64,000 nucleotides of DNA, taken from positions 1-64,000 of the forward strand of contig JAHJZX010000021.1 of assembly GCA_018826295.1 (NCBI GenBank), given 5' to 3'. The notes under the pieces were generated by a model. The model saw only the letters and a program-made list of their open reading frames with translations. It ran no database searches and was not told the origin of the DNA. How positions within the stretch are numbered: position 1 is the first letter of the stretch; the number at the start of each line of letters is the position of its first letter. A program made the position numbers and the translations under genes. Below are positions 15,310 through 23,406 of the stretch, piece by piece. The stretch comes from Gammaproteobacteria bacterium (GTDB taxonomy: Bacteria > Pseudomonadota > Gammaproteobacteria > Enterobacterales > Alteromonadaceae).

Positions 15310-16454
15310 TACTGGGCCTCCGGTACACTGCTGGGTAAATTAATCAGCCGCAGTGCCAGCTCTTCAGCACATTGCAGCGGGCCGCGCACTGCATGTTTAA
15401 ACGCCGGTAGCTGGTGCATCAGTTGCCATACTGGCCGGGTCATTACACCGGCGTCATTACTGTGCTGCAGTAAGTCGTCGCGACGTTGTTGATCCGGACA
15501 AAGCACGGCGTTTAACCAGAAGTTGGAACTGCACTGTGCCGGTTCATCTATAAACTGGTAGTCGGACCCGGCAAAAAAAGCTTTGTATTGCATAGCAAGT
15601 TCACGTTTTTGCTGTAAAAAGTATTGCAGTGACTCCATTTGTGCACAACCAAGCGCTGCGTTTAAGTTCGGCAAGCGGTAATTAAAGCCGGGTTCATCAT
15701 GATAAAACTCCCAGCGGTGAGCCACTTTGGCCGTGGTGGTAAGATGTTTAGCGCGGCTGCCATCTGTTGCGCTGGCACACAGCAGCATACCACCACCGCC
15801 GGTGGTAATTATTTTATTGCCGTTAAAGCTAAGCGCGCCAAAGTGGCCCAAAGTGCCGGTATGCTGGCCTTTATAAAAGGAGCCCAGACTTTCAGCGGCG
15901 TCTTCGACCAGTATCAGTTGCCATTGTTGACAGATCTGCAGCAGTTCATCCAGTGCCGCCGGGTGGCCAAAGGTATGCATCGGCATGACGGCCTTAATAC
16001 GCTGGCCGTTGCTTTTCAGGTAGCAGCCTTGTGCATCAGTGGCGGCCTGTTGCTGTAGAAAATTCAGTAATGCTTGCGGGCACAGCGACAGGGTAGTGGC
16101 GCTGACATCAACAAATACCGGTTCTGCGCCCATATGGTACAAAGCATTGCAGGTAGCAACAAAGGTTAGTGGCTGGGTTATCACCAAATCGCCGGCTTGC
16201 ACGCCAGCCATATACAGTGCGCTATGCAGGGCTGCAGTGCCATTTACCGTTGCCACGGCTTTACTGCAGCCGGTAAAGTGTTCTATTTGCTGCTCAAATT
16301 GATCCACGTATTTGCCAACACTGGAGACAAAGGTGCTGGTAATGGTGTCGGCCAGATAGCGTTGTTCATTACCAACAAAACGGGGCGCATGCAGCGGAAT
16401 AGCGGCATTGGTTTGATAAAGCTGACGTACAAAGTGAATAATTTTAGCGTTCAT
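15309..16454 (-). CDS. legC: PLP-dependent 4-aminotransferase (LegC family)
   Basis: It adds the 4-amino group to the 4-keto-6-deoxy sugar nucleotide made by LegB, with pyridoxal phosphate and an amino donor. The protein is a DegT/DnrJ/EryC1 aminotransferase of 381 residues. The PLP lysine is Lys214 in SFNGNKIITTGGGGML, and Asp185 in VEDAAESLG binds the pyridine nitrogen. PRFVGNEQRYL near the start is typical of LegC. I use ATG 16454; an in-frame GTG at 16472 adds six residues that look unconserved. It follows legB by 20 bases. Confidence 0.88.
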   Translation of the reverse strand: MNAKIIHFVRQLYQTNAAIPLHAPRFVGNEQRYLADTITSTFVSSVGKYVDQFEQQIEHFTGCSKAVATVNGTAALHSALYMAGVQAGDLVITQPLTFVATCNALYHMGAEPVFVDVSATTLSLCPQALLNFLQQQAATDAQGCYLKSNGQRIKAVMPMHTFGHPAALDELLQICQQWQLILVEDAAESLGSFYKGQHTGTLGHFGALSFNGNKIITTGGGGMLLCASATDGSRAKHLTTTAKVAHRWEFYHDEPGFNYRLPNLNAALGCAQMESLQYFLQQKRELAMQYKAFFAGSDYQFIDEPAQCSSNFWLNAVLCPDQQRRDDLLQHSNDAGVMTRPVWQLMHQLPAFKHAVRGPLQCAEELALRLINLPSSVPEAQ

Positions 16455-16474
16455 TAACAGCTCAGGCTCCACGG

Positions 16475-17665
16475 TTACATTTTACTGTCCAGATAACGGC
16501 CGGTTTCTTTGTGGCCAAACTGTGGCAGCATCTGCTGAAACAACTCAACTAAATCCGTTTTTGTCCATTGCCTTGCCTGCCTCAGCGCGGCAATACGCTG
16601 TACAAAGTGTTGCAGAATGTCAGGCTGCGCCTGCGGCCGATTTTTAACAATACCTAACTGAGCAAAACGTTGCATATCTAAGCGCTCGTCGGCGGTGAAA
16701 AACTCTTCAAAGTCTTTTTCGCCGGTAGTGTCGCTGCTGCTAAATACACAAGGCCATTTGTTTGCTTTGCTTAGCTGCTGCACCTGCTCGCGCGCCTGCT
16801 GTTCGTTGTCACACACCACGGCACTATAGCCACGCTGCTGCAGGTATTTCAGTGCTATGTCTGCAAAAGTGATCAGGTGCAGTTTTTCACTCAGTTTAGG
16901 AAAGAAAATATCGCCGTTTTCGCCGAATATACATGACATAAGGCACAGTTCACCGGATTCTTGTGGCGTAACAAAATACCGTTTTATATCGTTAGGTGCT
17001 GCTATAGGTTGTTGTTTTTCCAAACGTTGATTAAAGCCATGCAGCAAAGAGCCATCAGAAAATGCCACATTGGCAAAACGTGCTGTTGAGATACACAATT
17101 CTGTGCTGTGGTGCTGCAAAAACAACTCCATGATGCGCTTGGAGGCACCCATCATGTTAACCGGATTCGCTGCTTTATCGGTCGACACACAAAAATACTT
17201 TTTACAGCCGTGTTGTTTAGCCAGCCTTATGGTTTTATCGGTATTGAGGATATTGACCTCTATCATCCGCATCAGGGTGTAGGGGTCTTTTTCACTACGC
17301 ACATGTTTTAGTGCAGACAGGTTCAGCACATAATCGTACTGACCGTCTGCCGCGTAAAAGGCATCAAATTCTACCGAGCCGATGTCCAGCGCGTAGGTCT
17401 GAAAATCGCCGTTGATATAGCCCAGGCCAGAGCGGATATCCCGCACCAGTTCAACCAGGTTATTTTCACTAATATCCACGACATGCAGTTTTTCCGGCTG
17501 GCGGCGGAAGATTTCTTTGCAAACGGCCTGACCAATAGAGCCGGCGCCACCTAATACCAGAAAACGGCTGTGCGACACGGCATGGCTCAGTCTGGCTTCG
17601 TGGCTGGCAATATCGTCAGTAAATAAAGGCTGGCTGCGGCCTATCAGCGCTAAAATATCTGTCAC
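16475..17665 (-). CDS. legB: NDP-GlcNAc 4,6-dehydratase (LegB)
   Basis: LegB makes the 4-keto-6-deoxy intermediate that starts the legionaminic acid branch. The 396-residue protein is an extended SDR of the CapD/PglF type. It has the NAD loop GGAGSIG at 39-45, SALKHVRSEKDPY, the active-site segment STDKA at 161-165 and MGASK at 172-176 with Met in place of the SDR Tyr, as in this dehydratase group. Whether the nucleotide is UDP or GDP cannot be read from sequence; PtmE downstream favours GDP. The start is GTG 17665, eight bases after GGAG. It is the first gene of a nine-gene operon with a FliA-type promoter. Confidence 0.87.
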   Translation of the reverse strand: MTDILALIGRSQPLFTDDIASHEARLSHAVSHSRFLVLGGAGSIGQAVCKEIFRRQPEKLHVVDISENNLVELVRDIRSGLGYINGDFQTYALDIGSVEFDAFYAADGQYDYVLNLSALKHVRSEKDPYTLMRMIEVNILNTDKTIRLAKQHGCKKYFCVSTDKAANPVNMMGASKRIMELFLQHHSTELCISTARFANVAFSDGSLLHGFNQRLEKQQPIAAPNDIKRYFVTPQESGELCLMSCIFGENGDIFFPKLSEKLHLITFADIALKYLQQRGYSAVVCDNEQQAREQVQQLSKANKWPCVFSSSDTTGEKDFEEFFTADERLDMQRFAQLGIVKNRPQAQPDILQHFVQRIAALRQARQWTKTDLVELFQQMLPQFGHKETGRYLDSKM

Positions 17666-17708
17666 CTATGGGTCTCCGCGAGGCGATAAAACGGTGTGCT
17701 TAGCCGTT

Positions 17709-17735
17709 GTATCGGCGCTACGGGCAAAAACTTAA
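17709..17735 (-). promoter_or_regulatory. Candidate FliA (sigma28) promoter of leg operon
   Basis: On the minus strand TTAA (17735-17732), a 15-base spacer and GCCGATAC (17716-17709) match the sigma28 consensus at 10 of 12 positions. The -10 octamer is identical to that of the flagellin promoter at 265-272. It lies 43 bases upstream of the legB GTG, giving a short leader with GGAG. This would couple sugar synthesis to flagellin expression. Confidence 0.65.
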
Positions 17736-17926
17736 CTGTTTTGCCCCGATTTACTCAGATGCTATATCAACTATATCAGGCATTTAAATAACATTCTGCT
17801 TTAAATCTGCCGCTATGGCTGAAAGGCTGGGGGCTAACAGCTATAATACAGAAACGCGATTAGGTATGGCTGGCTTAGTCATATCAACCGCCGTGTAGCA
17901 GATGAATTCACGTAGCGGAGCAGATG
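17736..17926 (+). promoter_or_regulatory. Upstream region of short flagellin-like gene
   Basis: This is the rest of the gap between the divergent legB and the flagellin-like gene. A TATAAT at 17842-17847 is the only clear -10 hexamer on the plus strand. The -35 position 17 bases upstream (CTGAAA) is poor. I found no FliA or sigma54 match in this orientation. GGAG at 17917-17920 is the ribosome binding site for ATG 17927. Confidence 0.3.
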
Positions 17927-18721
17927 ATGAAAATTGGCAATCAACCCCAGGGGCAGGAAAGGCTGAATAGCTTACTGCAAACCCAACAAAAGCAAGCCGA
18001 AAAGCTGGCCAGTGCCAAACGGATTAACAGCGCAGCAGACGATGCTGCCGGGCTGCAAATAGCCAACCGGCTAACCAGTACAGTAAATGAAGCGGTGCAA
18101 GGGCAACGCAATTTGTATGATGGCATAGGCCTGGCGCAGGTGTACGAGCAAAGCCTGCAAAACATAAATAATGATTTAACCGAAGTAAATACGCTGGCAG
18201 TAGCTGCTGGCAATGGTATTTACACTGACGCTGATCGACAGGCATTGCAGCAGCAGGCGCAGGGTTATCTTGATAACGCGCAAAATACGCTGCAAACCGC
18301 CAGTTTCGGCGGCGTGTCGCTGTTTAACGATAAAGATATTGCCTTTAACAGCGGCCAGAGCAATCTAAACCTGAAGGTTGAAGATGTTGGCGCAGCGCTG
18401 ACGTCGCAAAATGTGTTTAGCATTGATCTCACCACACAAGCCGGCGCTGCCGCCGCGAATACAACGCTGACGCAGGCCACAGAGTATGTCAGCGGCTTGC
18501 AAGCTAATGCCGGTGCCAGCATTAACAGCTTTGCGGCGCAGGCGCGTAACCTGAATAACCAGCAGATTAATCAGACGCAGGCCAGAAGCCGGATAGAAGA
18601 TGCCGATTTTGCCGATGCCAGCGCTAAAAAAGCCTCGGCCGATGTGCTGGCAAATGCCTCCATCGCTGTGCGCGCTCAGGCGCGGATCAGCCAGGAGCAG
18701 ACGCTGCAGTTATTGGCTTAA
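17927..18721 (+). CDS. Atypical short flagellin-like protein
   Basis: The 264-residue protein has both flagellin ends but lacks the usual first residues (MALxVNTNxxSL). It starts MKIGNQPQGQERLNSLLQTQ and then joins the D1 signature AKRINSAADDAAGLQIANRL. The C-terminal part has ARSRIEDADFADASAKKASA and ends QTLQLLA instead of SLLQG. It is rich in Gln and Ala and its central domain is almost absent. It may be a minor or specialised filament subunit, or a flagellin-like regulator next to flrA. I chose ATG 17927 (six bases after GGAG) over ATG 17924 (three bases). It is a lone gene ended by a terminator at 18732. Confidence 0.8.
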   Translation: MKIGNQPQGQERLNSLLQTQQKQAEKLASAKRINSAADDAAGLQIANRLTSTVNEAVQGQRNLYDGIGLAQVYEQSLQNINNDLTEVNTLAVAAGNGIYTDADRQALQQQAQGYLDNAQNTLQTASFGGVSLFNDKDIAFNSGQSNLNLKVEDVGAALTSQNVFSIDLTTQAGAAAANTTLTQATEYVSGLQANAGASINSFAAQARNLNNQQINQTQARSRIEDADFADASAKKASADVLANASIAVRAQARISQEQTLQLLA

Positions 18722-18731
18722 CACAAACTGC

Positions 18732-18772
18732 ACGCTATTTTTTTGACGCAGTGTCAAAAAAATAGCGTTTTT
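18732..18772 (+). terminator. Strong rho-independent terminator
   Basis: A perfect 16-bp inverted repeat (18732-18747 with 18753-18768) around a 5-base loop contains A/T tracts on both arms and is followed by TTTT. It can work in both directions. It insulates the flrA promoter from the flagellin-like gene. Confidence 0.9.
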
Positions 18773-18774
18773 CC

Positions 18775-18802
18775 TTGCAACAGCGCGCTTGGTTAGTACA
18801 AT
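18775..18802 (+). promoter_or_regulatory. Candidate sigma70 promoter of flrA
   Basis: TTGCAA at 18775-18780, a 16-base spacer and TACAAT at 18797-18802 give a reasonable housekeeping promoter 29 bases before the flrA ATG. A sigma70 promoter is expected because FlrA is the class I regulator that starts the cascade. Confidence 0.55.
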
Positions 18803-18831
18803 GCTGGTAAAACATAATAAAAAGCATTGGC

Positions 18832-20280
18832 ATGGCGCAAACACCGTTACTGTATATTGTTGATGAACTGTCAGAACGCAGCAGCCGCTTAAGCACGGTA
18901 CTGGGCTTTATTAATGAGCCGCACCAATGCATCAGTGCTGCGCAGCTGCAGCAGCGTTTAGCAGCAGCTGAGCCGGCAGTGGTCATGTTGGGAGCTTTGT
19001 CGCAGCATCAGGCTGACAGTTTGATCCAGGCTTATCCTGCCACAGCGTTTTTACTGCTGGGTGAAACACAAAAACCACTGTTGCAATATGCTAACGCCGT
19101 TGGTTTGCTGGCCGAACCCTTTGCATATACCTCTTTGACACAGCTGTTGCGTGATAGCCAGCAGTACCATCGTTTGTTGCCATTGCAACGCCAGGACCAC
19201 AATACAAAATTTGACGGCATGGTGGGTAATTCTGATGCCATGCAACAAGTGCGCTTTTTAATCACTCAGGTGGCAAAAACCGATGCCAACGTATTAGTGC
19301 TGGGGCCTTCCGGTACCGGTAAAGAAGTGGTTGCCCGCAATATTCATTTATTATCGCATCGTGCTAACGGACCGTTTGTACCCATTAATTGTGGTGCCAT
19401 ACCGGCAGAGCTGCTGGAAAGCGAGCTGTTTGGTCATGAAAAAGGCGCCTTTACCGGTGCTATTTCAACCCGCAAAGGCCGGTTTGAACTGGCGCAGGGC
19501 GGTACCCTGTTTTTGGACGAAATAGGCGATATGCCGCTTAACATGCAGGTGAAGTTGCTTAGGGTACTGCAGGAACGGACTTATGAACGTGTTGGCGGTA
19601 CCAGTGCTATAAAGGCCGATGTTCGCATAGTAGCGGCCACCCACCGTGACTTAGAGCAAATGATAGCCGCGGACAGTTTTCGCGAAGATTTGTACTACCG
19701 GTTAAATGTGTTTCCAATCGATACGCCGGCCCTGGCTCAGCGGCCGGAAGACTTACCGCTGCTGGTGCATGAACTGATGCGCCGGCTTAACAGCAGCCAC
19801 GAAGCCCAGGTGAAGTTTACCGAGCATGCGATGCAAAGCATGCAACTGCACAGCTGGCCGGGTAATGTGCGCGAGCTGGCGAATTTGCTGGAACGGATGG
19901 TAATAATGTATCCGGATCAGGTGGTGGATGTGGCTGAGTTGCCACAAAAATACCGTCATCTGGATGTCGACAGCTATGTGCCGCAGTACCCGGAAAGTTT
20001 GCAAGAACGCGATTTACTCAATGAAATGTTTCAGGGCGCGGATGATGATGCCGACGACGATAGCTATAGCGCAGACTATAGCGACGACGCCGGTATACAA
20101 TACTTACCGGAGCAGGGACTGGATTTAAAAGAGTATCTGGCTGAACTTGAAATTCGTTTTATTTCACAGGCATTGGAACGGCACGAGTTTGTCGTCGCCC
20201 GCGCTGCTGAAGTATTGGGATTGCGCCGCACAACCCTGGTGGAAAAAATGCGTAAGTATAACCTGGGTAAAGAAGAGTAA
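18832..20280 (+). CDS. flrA: Master flagellar regulator, sigma54 activator FlrA/FleQ
   Basis: FlrA activates sigma54 promoters of early flagellar operons. The 482-residue protein has a FleQ-type N-terminal domain (1-120) lacking the phospho-acceptor pattern of receivers. An AAA+ domain follows, with Walker A GPSGTGKE at 158-165, the sigma54 contact loop GAFTGA at 205-210 and Walker B in [10 protein letters not shown] Fis-type helix-turn-helix ([18 protein letters not shown]) closes the protein. An acidic linker (about 400-424) precedes the DNA-binding domain. FleQ homologues bind cyclic di-GMP, and FlhG/FleN (39818) usually restrains them. The ribosome binding site is weak, so translation may be modest. 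Confidence 0.95.
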   Translation: MAQTPLLYIVDELSERSSRLSTVLGFINEPHQCISAAQLQQRLAAAEPAVVMLGALSQHQADSLIQAYPATAFLLLGETQKPLLQYANAVGLLAEPFAYTSLTQLLRDSQQYHRLLPLQRQDHNTKFDGMVGNSDAMQQVRFLITQVAKTDANVLVLGPSGTGKEVVARNIHLLSHRANGPFVPINCGAIPAELLESELFGHEKGAFTGAISTRKGRFELAQGGTLFLDEIGDMPLNMQVKLLRVLQERTYERVGGTSAIKADVRIVAATHRDLEQMIAADSFREDLYYRLNVFPIDTPALAQRPEDLPLLVHELMRRLNSSHEAQVKFTEHAMQSMQLHSWPGNVRELANLLERMVIMYPDQVVDVAELPQKYRHLDVDSYVPQYPESLQERDLLNEMFQGADDDADDDSYSADYSDDAGIQYLPEQGLDLKEYLAELEIRFISQALERHEFVVARAAEVLGLRRTTLVEKMRKYNLGKEE

Positions 20281-20336
20281 TTGCCTCTGTCAGTGATTTG
20301 ACACATCTAATAGTTTGAAATAAAACAACTTTATCA

Positions 20337-20353
20337 TGGCATAAAGTCTGCAT
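20337..20353 (+). promoter_or_regulatory. Sigma54 promoter of flrBC
   Basis: TGGCATAAAGTCTGCAT has GG at 20338-20339, ten bases, then GC at 20350-20351, the essential -24/-12 pattern. Transcription would begin near 20363. This rules out the in-frame ATG at 20366 and supports the flrB start at 20387. FlrA is the expected activator. Confidence 0.75.
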
Positions 20354-20386
20354 TGTACGTCCAGGATGTTTTCCCCGGGGGTATGT

Positions 20387-21526
20387 ATGACAACGGCCAA
20401 TGCTTACGAGCTGTCGCCAGCTGGCCAGAGCCGTCAGCGACACTATACGACAATACAGGTTGAAGCTGCCGGCACACCGCGCAGCGCACTGCATTTAATT
20501 CATAGTGAATTACAAGATCCGGTACTTAATGCGCTGCCGGCGGCGGTGCTCCTGCTGGATCAGCGTGGTATGGTGTATCAGGCAAATCCTGCGGCACTTA
20601 GCATGCTGGGTGAACCTCTGGTGGGCCAATTGTGGTTTAATCTGATTAAACGATGTTTTCGCCCGCGCAGTGATGATGGCCTGGAAGTGTCACTACAAGA
20701 TGGCCGCAGAGTGAAGCTGGAAATCAGCGCTTTACTTAGTAAAACCGCCTATACCCAGCCGGGGCAGCTCATTATGTTGACGGATCTTACCCAAACCCGG
20801 CAACTGCAAAGCCGGCTTAGCCATATGCAGCGGTTGTCTGCGCTGGGTAAGATGATGGCATCGCTGGCTCATCAAATTCGTACACCGCTGTCTGCTGCCT
20901 TGCTATATGCGCAAAATCTGGCTAACCCGCGTATAACGCTGCAACAACAGCAGCAGTTCCAGCATAAGCTGCAATCGCGCTTACAGGATTTGGAACAGCA
21001 ATTAAATGATATGTTGCTGTTTGCCCGGCCTGACAGTGCTCAGGCTGTTAGTGTTGTTAGTACAACCGAGCTGGCCGCTGCGGTGCAGGCGGCTGCAGAA
21101 GCCTGCATTAGTGCTGCTGGGGCACGGCTAACGGTACAACTGCCAGAGCAGCCTTTGTACATTTTGGGAAACCAGAATGCGCTTTGCGGTGCTTTGATGA
21201 ACCTGATCCAGAATAGCTTACAGGCTGCAGGCGCAGCCGCGCAGATTGCATTGGGTATGGCAGCAGATAGCGATAAAGCCGGTTATCTCAGTATCAGTGT
21301 CAGTGACAATGGCCCGGGCGTACCTGCACAGTTGCAAGCTGATCTATTCGAGCCCTTTGTTACCGGCCGCGCCGATGGCAATGGCCTTGGCCTGGCGGTA
21401 GTGCAGGCTGTAGCCACGTCACATCAGGGCACGGTGCGTTATAGTGCTGCTGCTGACGGTGGTGCCTGTTTTCAGCTCACACTGCCGCAGCATCAGTTAA
21501 AGCAGACGCAGGGAGATGTGCTATGA
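20387..21526 (+). CDS. flrB: Flagellar sensor histidine kinase FlrB
   Basis: FlrB phosphorylates FlrC to turn on class III flagellar genes. The 379-residue protein has no membrane segment. A PAS domain lies at about 45-135 (LPAAVLLLDQRGMVYQANPA). A HisKA helix carries His162 in LAHQIRTPLSAAL, and the HATPase domain includes NLIQNSLQAA, VSDNGPGVP and GNGLGLAVVQA. I start at ATG 20387, five bases after GGGGG. It overlaps flrC by four bases (ATGA), so the pair is translated together. The signal it senses is unknown. Confidence 0.93.
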   Translation: MTTANAYELSPAGQSRQRHYTTIQVEAAGTPRSALHLIHSELQDPVLNALPAAVLLLDQRGMVYQANPAALSMLGEPLVGQLWFNLIKRCFRPRSDDGLEVSLQDGRRVKLEISALLSKTAYTQPGQLIMLTDLTQTRQLQSRLSHMQRLSALGKMMASLAHQIRTPLSAALLYAQNLANPRITLQQQQQFQHKLQSRLQDLEQQLNDMLLFARPDSAQAVSVVSTTELAAAVQAAAEACISAAGARLTVQLPEQPLYILGNQNALCGALMNLIQNSLQAAGAAAQIALGMAADSDKAGYLSISVSDNGPGVPAQLQADLFEPFVTGRADGNGLGLAVVQAVATSHQGTVRYSAAADGGACFQLTLPQHQLKQTQGDVL

Positions 21527-22917
21527 CACAGCAAATACTGTTGGTTGAAGACGATGCCGGTTTACGCGAGGCATTACAGGATACGCTGCAGCTGGCGCAA
21601 TATCAGGTGTTAAGCGCCTGCAGTGCGGAAGAGGCATTGTTACTGCTTAAACAGCATAAAGTACAGTTGGTTGTTAGTGATGTGCAGATGGCCGGTGTAT
21701 CGGGTTTAACGCTGCTGAAAACCCTGCGTGAGCATTATCCCAATCTGCCGGTATTAATGATGACGGCTTATGCCACAGTGCAGGCGGCGGTAGAAGCTAT
21801 CCGGCTTGGCGCTGTCGACTATCTGGCCAAGCCTTTCTCACCTGAAGTACTGCTAAGCATGGTGGGCCGTTATGTGATAGCAAATACCGCCTCTAATGTT
21901 GAACCTGTAGTTGCCGCACCGGCCAGCAAGCAGTTGCTTGCCCTTTGCGCCAGAGTCGCGAAAACCGATGCCAGCGTCATGATTAGCGGACCCAGTGGCT
22001 CAGGCAAAGAAGTACTGGCGCGTTATATTCACCAGCTATCAGGCCGCAGCAGTGGCCCTTTTGTTGCCATTAACTGTGCCGCGATACCGGAAAATATGCT
22101 GGAGTCTACCCTGTTTGGCTATGAAAAAGGCGCCTTTACCGGTGCTATAAATGCCTGCCCGGGTAAGTTTGAGCAAGCCCAGCAGGGCACCTTGCTGCTG
22201 GATGAAATTACCGAAATGGATTTAAACCTGCAGGCCAAATTGCTGCGGGTATTGCAGGAGCGGGAAGTCGAACGTTTAGGCGGTCGCAAAACCATTAAAC
22301 TGGACGTGCGCATTCTGGCAACCAGCAACCGCGACCTACGCCAGGCCGTAGCACAGGGCCGCATTCGCGAGGATCTGTTTTACCGGCTAAATGTATTTCC
22401 GCTGGCGTGGCCGGCACTGAGTGAACGGCCAGAAGACATTATTCCGCTGGCCCGGCATTTACTGGTGCGTCATGCTGCAGCATCTGGCCGGCCCGGTGCC
22501 CGCCTGACGGCTGAAGCCGGGCAATGTCTGGCACAATATCACTGGCCGGGCAATGTAAGGGAGCTGGACAACGTAATGCAGCGGGCGCTGATCATTGCCA
22601 GCAGTGACGACATCAGTGCTGCCGATATCATGTTGCAGCAACTGGATCTGGGCAGCGTTGCAAGCCAGGTAGCCGTTGTGCCGCAAGTGGAGGCACTGCC
22701 GGCAGCAGAGCCGGTACTGGAACCTGAGGCTGAGGAGTGCGATCAGGCCAGTTTTAAACAAAGCGTACACCAGCAAGAGCATCGTATTATTCTGGCGACG
22801 CTGCGCGAATGTGCGTACCGGCGTGCCGACGTGGCACGTAAGCTTGGTATTAGTGATCGCACTTTGCGCTATAAACTGGCACGCATGCGTGAATCGGGTA
22901 TCGATATTCCCGCCTGA
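21523..22917 (+). CDS. flrC: Sigma54 response regulator FlrC
   Basis: FlrC, once phosphorylated by FlrB, activates sigma54 promoters of hook and basal-body genes. The 464-residue protein has a receiver domain (1-120) with phospho-acceptor Asp53 in VSDVQMAG and Lys in LAKPFSPE. An AAA+ domain has Walker A GPSGSGKE and GAFTGA in [14 protein letters not shown]. The C-terminal helix-turn-helix is RRADVARKLGISDRTLRYKL. A terminator follows at 22936, ending the flrBC unit. Confidence 0.95.
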   Translation: MTQQILLVEDDAGLREALQDTLQLAQYQVLSACSAEEALLLLKQHKVQLVVSDVQMAGVSGLTLLKTLREHYPNLPVLMMTAYATVQAAVEAIRLGAVDYLAKPFSPEVLLSMVGRYVIANTASNVEPVVAAPASKQLLALCARVAKTDASVMISGPSGSGKEVLARYIHQLSGRSSGPFVAINCAAIPENMLESTLFGYEKGAFTGAINACPGKFEQAQQGTLLLDEITEMDLNLQAKLLRVLQEREVERLGGRKTIKLDVRILATSNRDLRQAVAQGRIREDLFYRLNVFPLAWPALSERPEDIIPLARHLLVRHAAASGRPGARLTAEAGQCLAQYHWPGNVRELDNVMQRALIIASSDDISAADIMLQQLDLGSVASQVAVVPQVEALPAAEPVLEPEAEECDQASFKQSVHQQEHRIILATLRECAYRRADVARKLGISDRTLRYKLARMRESGIDIPA

Positions 22918-22935
22918 TGCTAACTTCAGCCAATT

Positions 22936-22969
22936 AAAAGCCCTTAGCTTGTCAAAATAAGGGCTTTTT
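22936..22969 (+). terminator. Terminator after flrC
   Basis: AAAAGCCCTTA (22936-22946) and TAAGGGCTTTT (22958-22968) form a perfect 11-bp stem with an 11-base loop, ending in a T run. It separates flrBC from the fliE operon. Confidence 0.9.
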
Positions 22970-22993
22970 CATTTAAAATCATAGCTTTAAAAG

Positions 22994-23009
22994 TGGCACA
23001 ACTCCTGCT
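22994..23009 (+). promoter_or_regulatory. Sigma54 promoter of fliE operon
   Basis: TGGCACAACTCCTGCT has GG at 22995-22996, ten bases, then GC at 23007-23008, with a full TGGCAC -24 box. It lies 48 bases upstream of fliE and should drive the whole fliE-flhB block under FlrA control. Confidence 0.85.
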
Positions 23010-23056
23010 TTACCCTGTTTACTATTTGCTACAGCAAAATTTTGACAGGTGACGCT

Positions 23057-23392
23057 ATGAATATTAAAGGTCAGGCTCTTTACGCCGAAATGCAGTCGCT
23101 GGCCGGCCAGGCCAGAGCCGTGGGTAATGAGCTGAAACTGCAAAACAATGCTGAAGTTAACCCTAGTCAGTCTGATTTTGGCAGCATGTTTAAAGACGCA
23201 TTAAGCCATGTCAATGGCTTGCAGCAGCAAACCGGCAAAATGCGCACCGCCTTTGAAATGGGTGATCCGAACATGTCGTTGGCGCAGGTTATGATAGCCA
23301 GCCAAAAATCATCACTGGCATTTGAAGCGACCGTACAGGTACGCAACAAGCTGGTAGAAGCCTACAAAGACATTATGTCGATGCCGGTATAA
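23057..23392 (+). CDS. fliE: Flagellar hook-basal body protein FliE
   Basis: FliE joins the MS ring to the proximal rod and is the first protein exported. The product has 111 residues. The family C-terminus is clear (FKDALSHVNGLQQQT, then LAQVMIASQKSSLAFEATVQ, VRNKLVEAYKDIMSMPV). I chose ATG 23057 after the weak site AGGTG. An upstream in-frame TTG at 23042 would add five residues. It opens the operon behind the sigma54 promoter. Confidence 0.94.
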   Translation: MNIKGQALYAEMQSLAGQARAVGNELKLQNNAEVNPSQSDFGSMFKDALSHVNGLQQQTGKMRTAFEMGDPNMSLAQVMIASQKSSLAFEATVQVRNKLVEAYKDIMSMPV

Positions 23393-23406
23393 CGGAGGAT
23401 TAAGCA

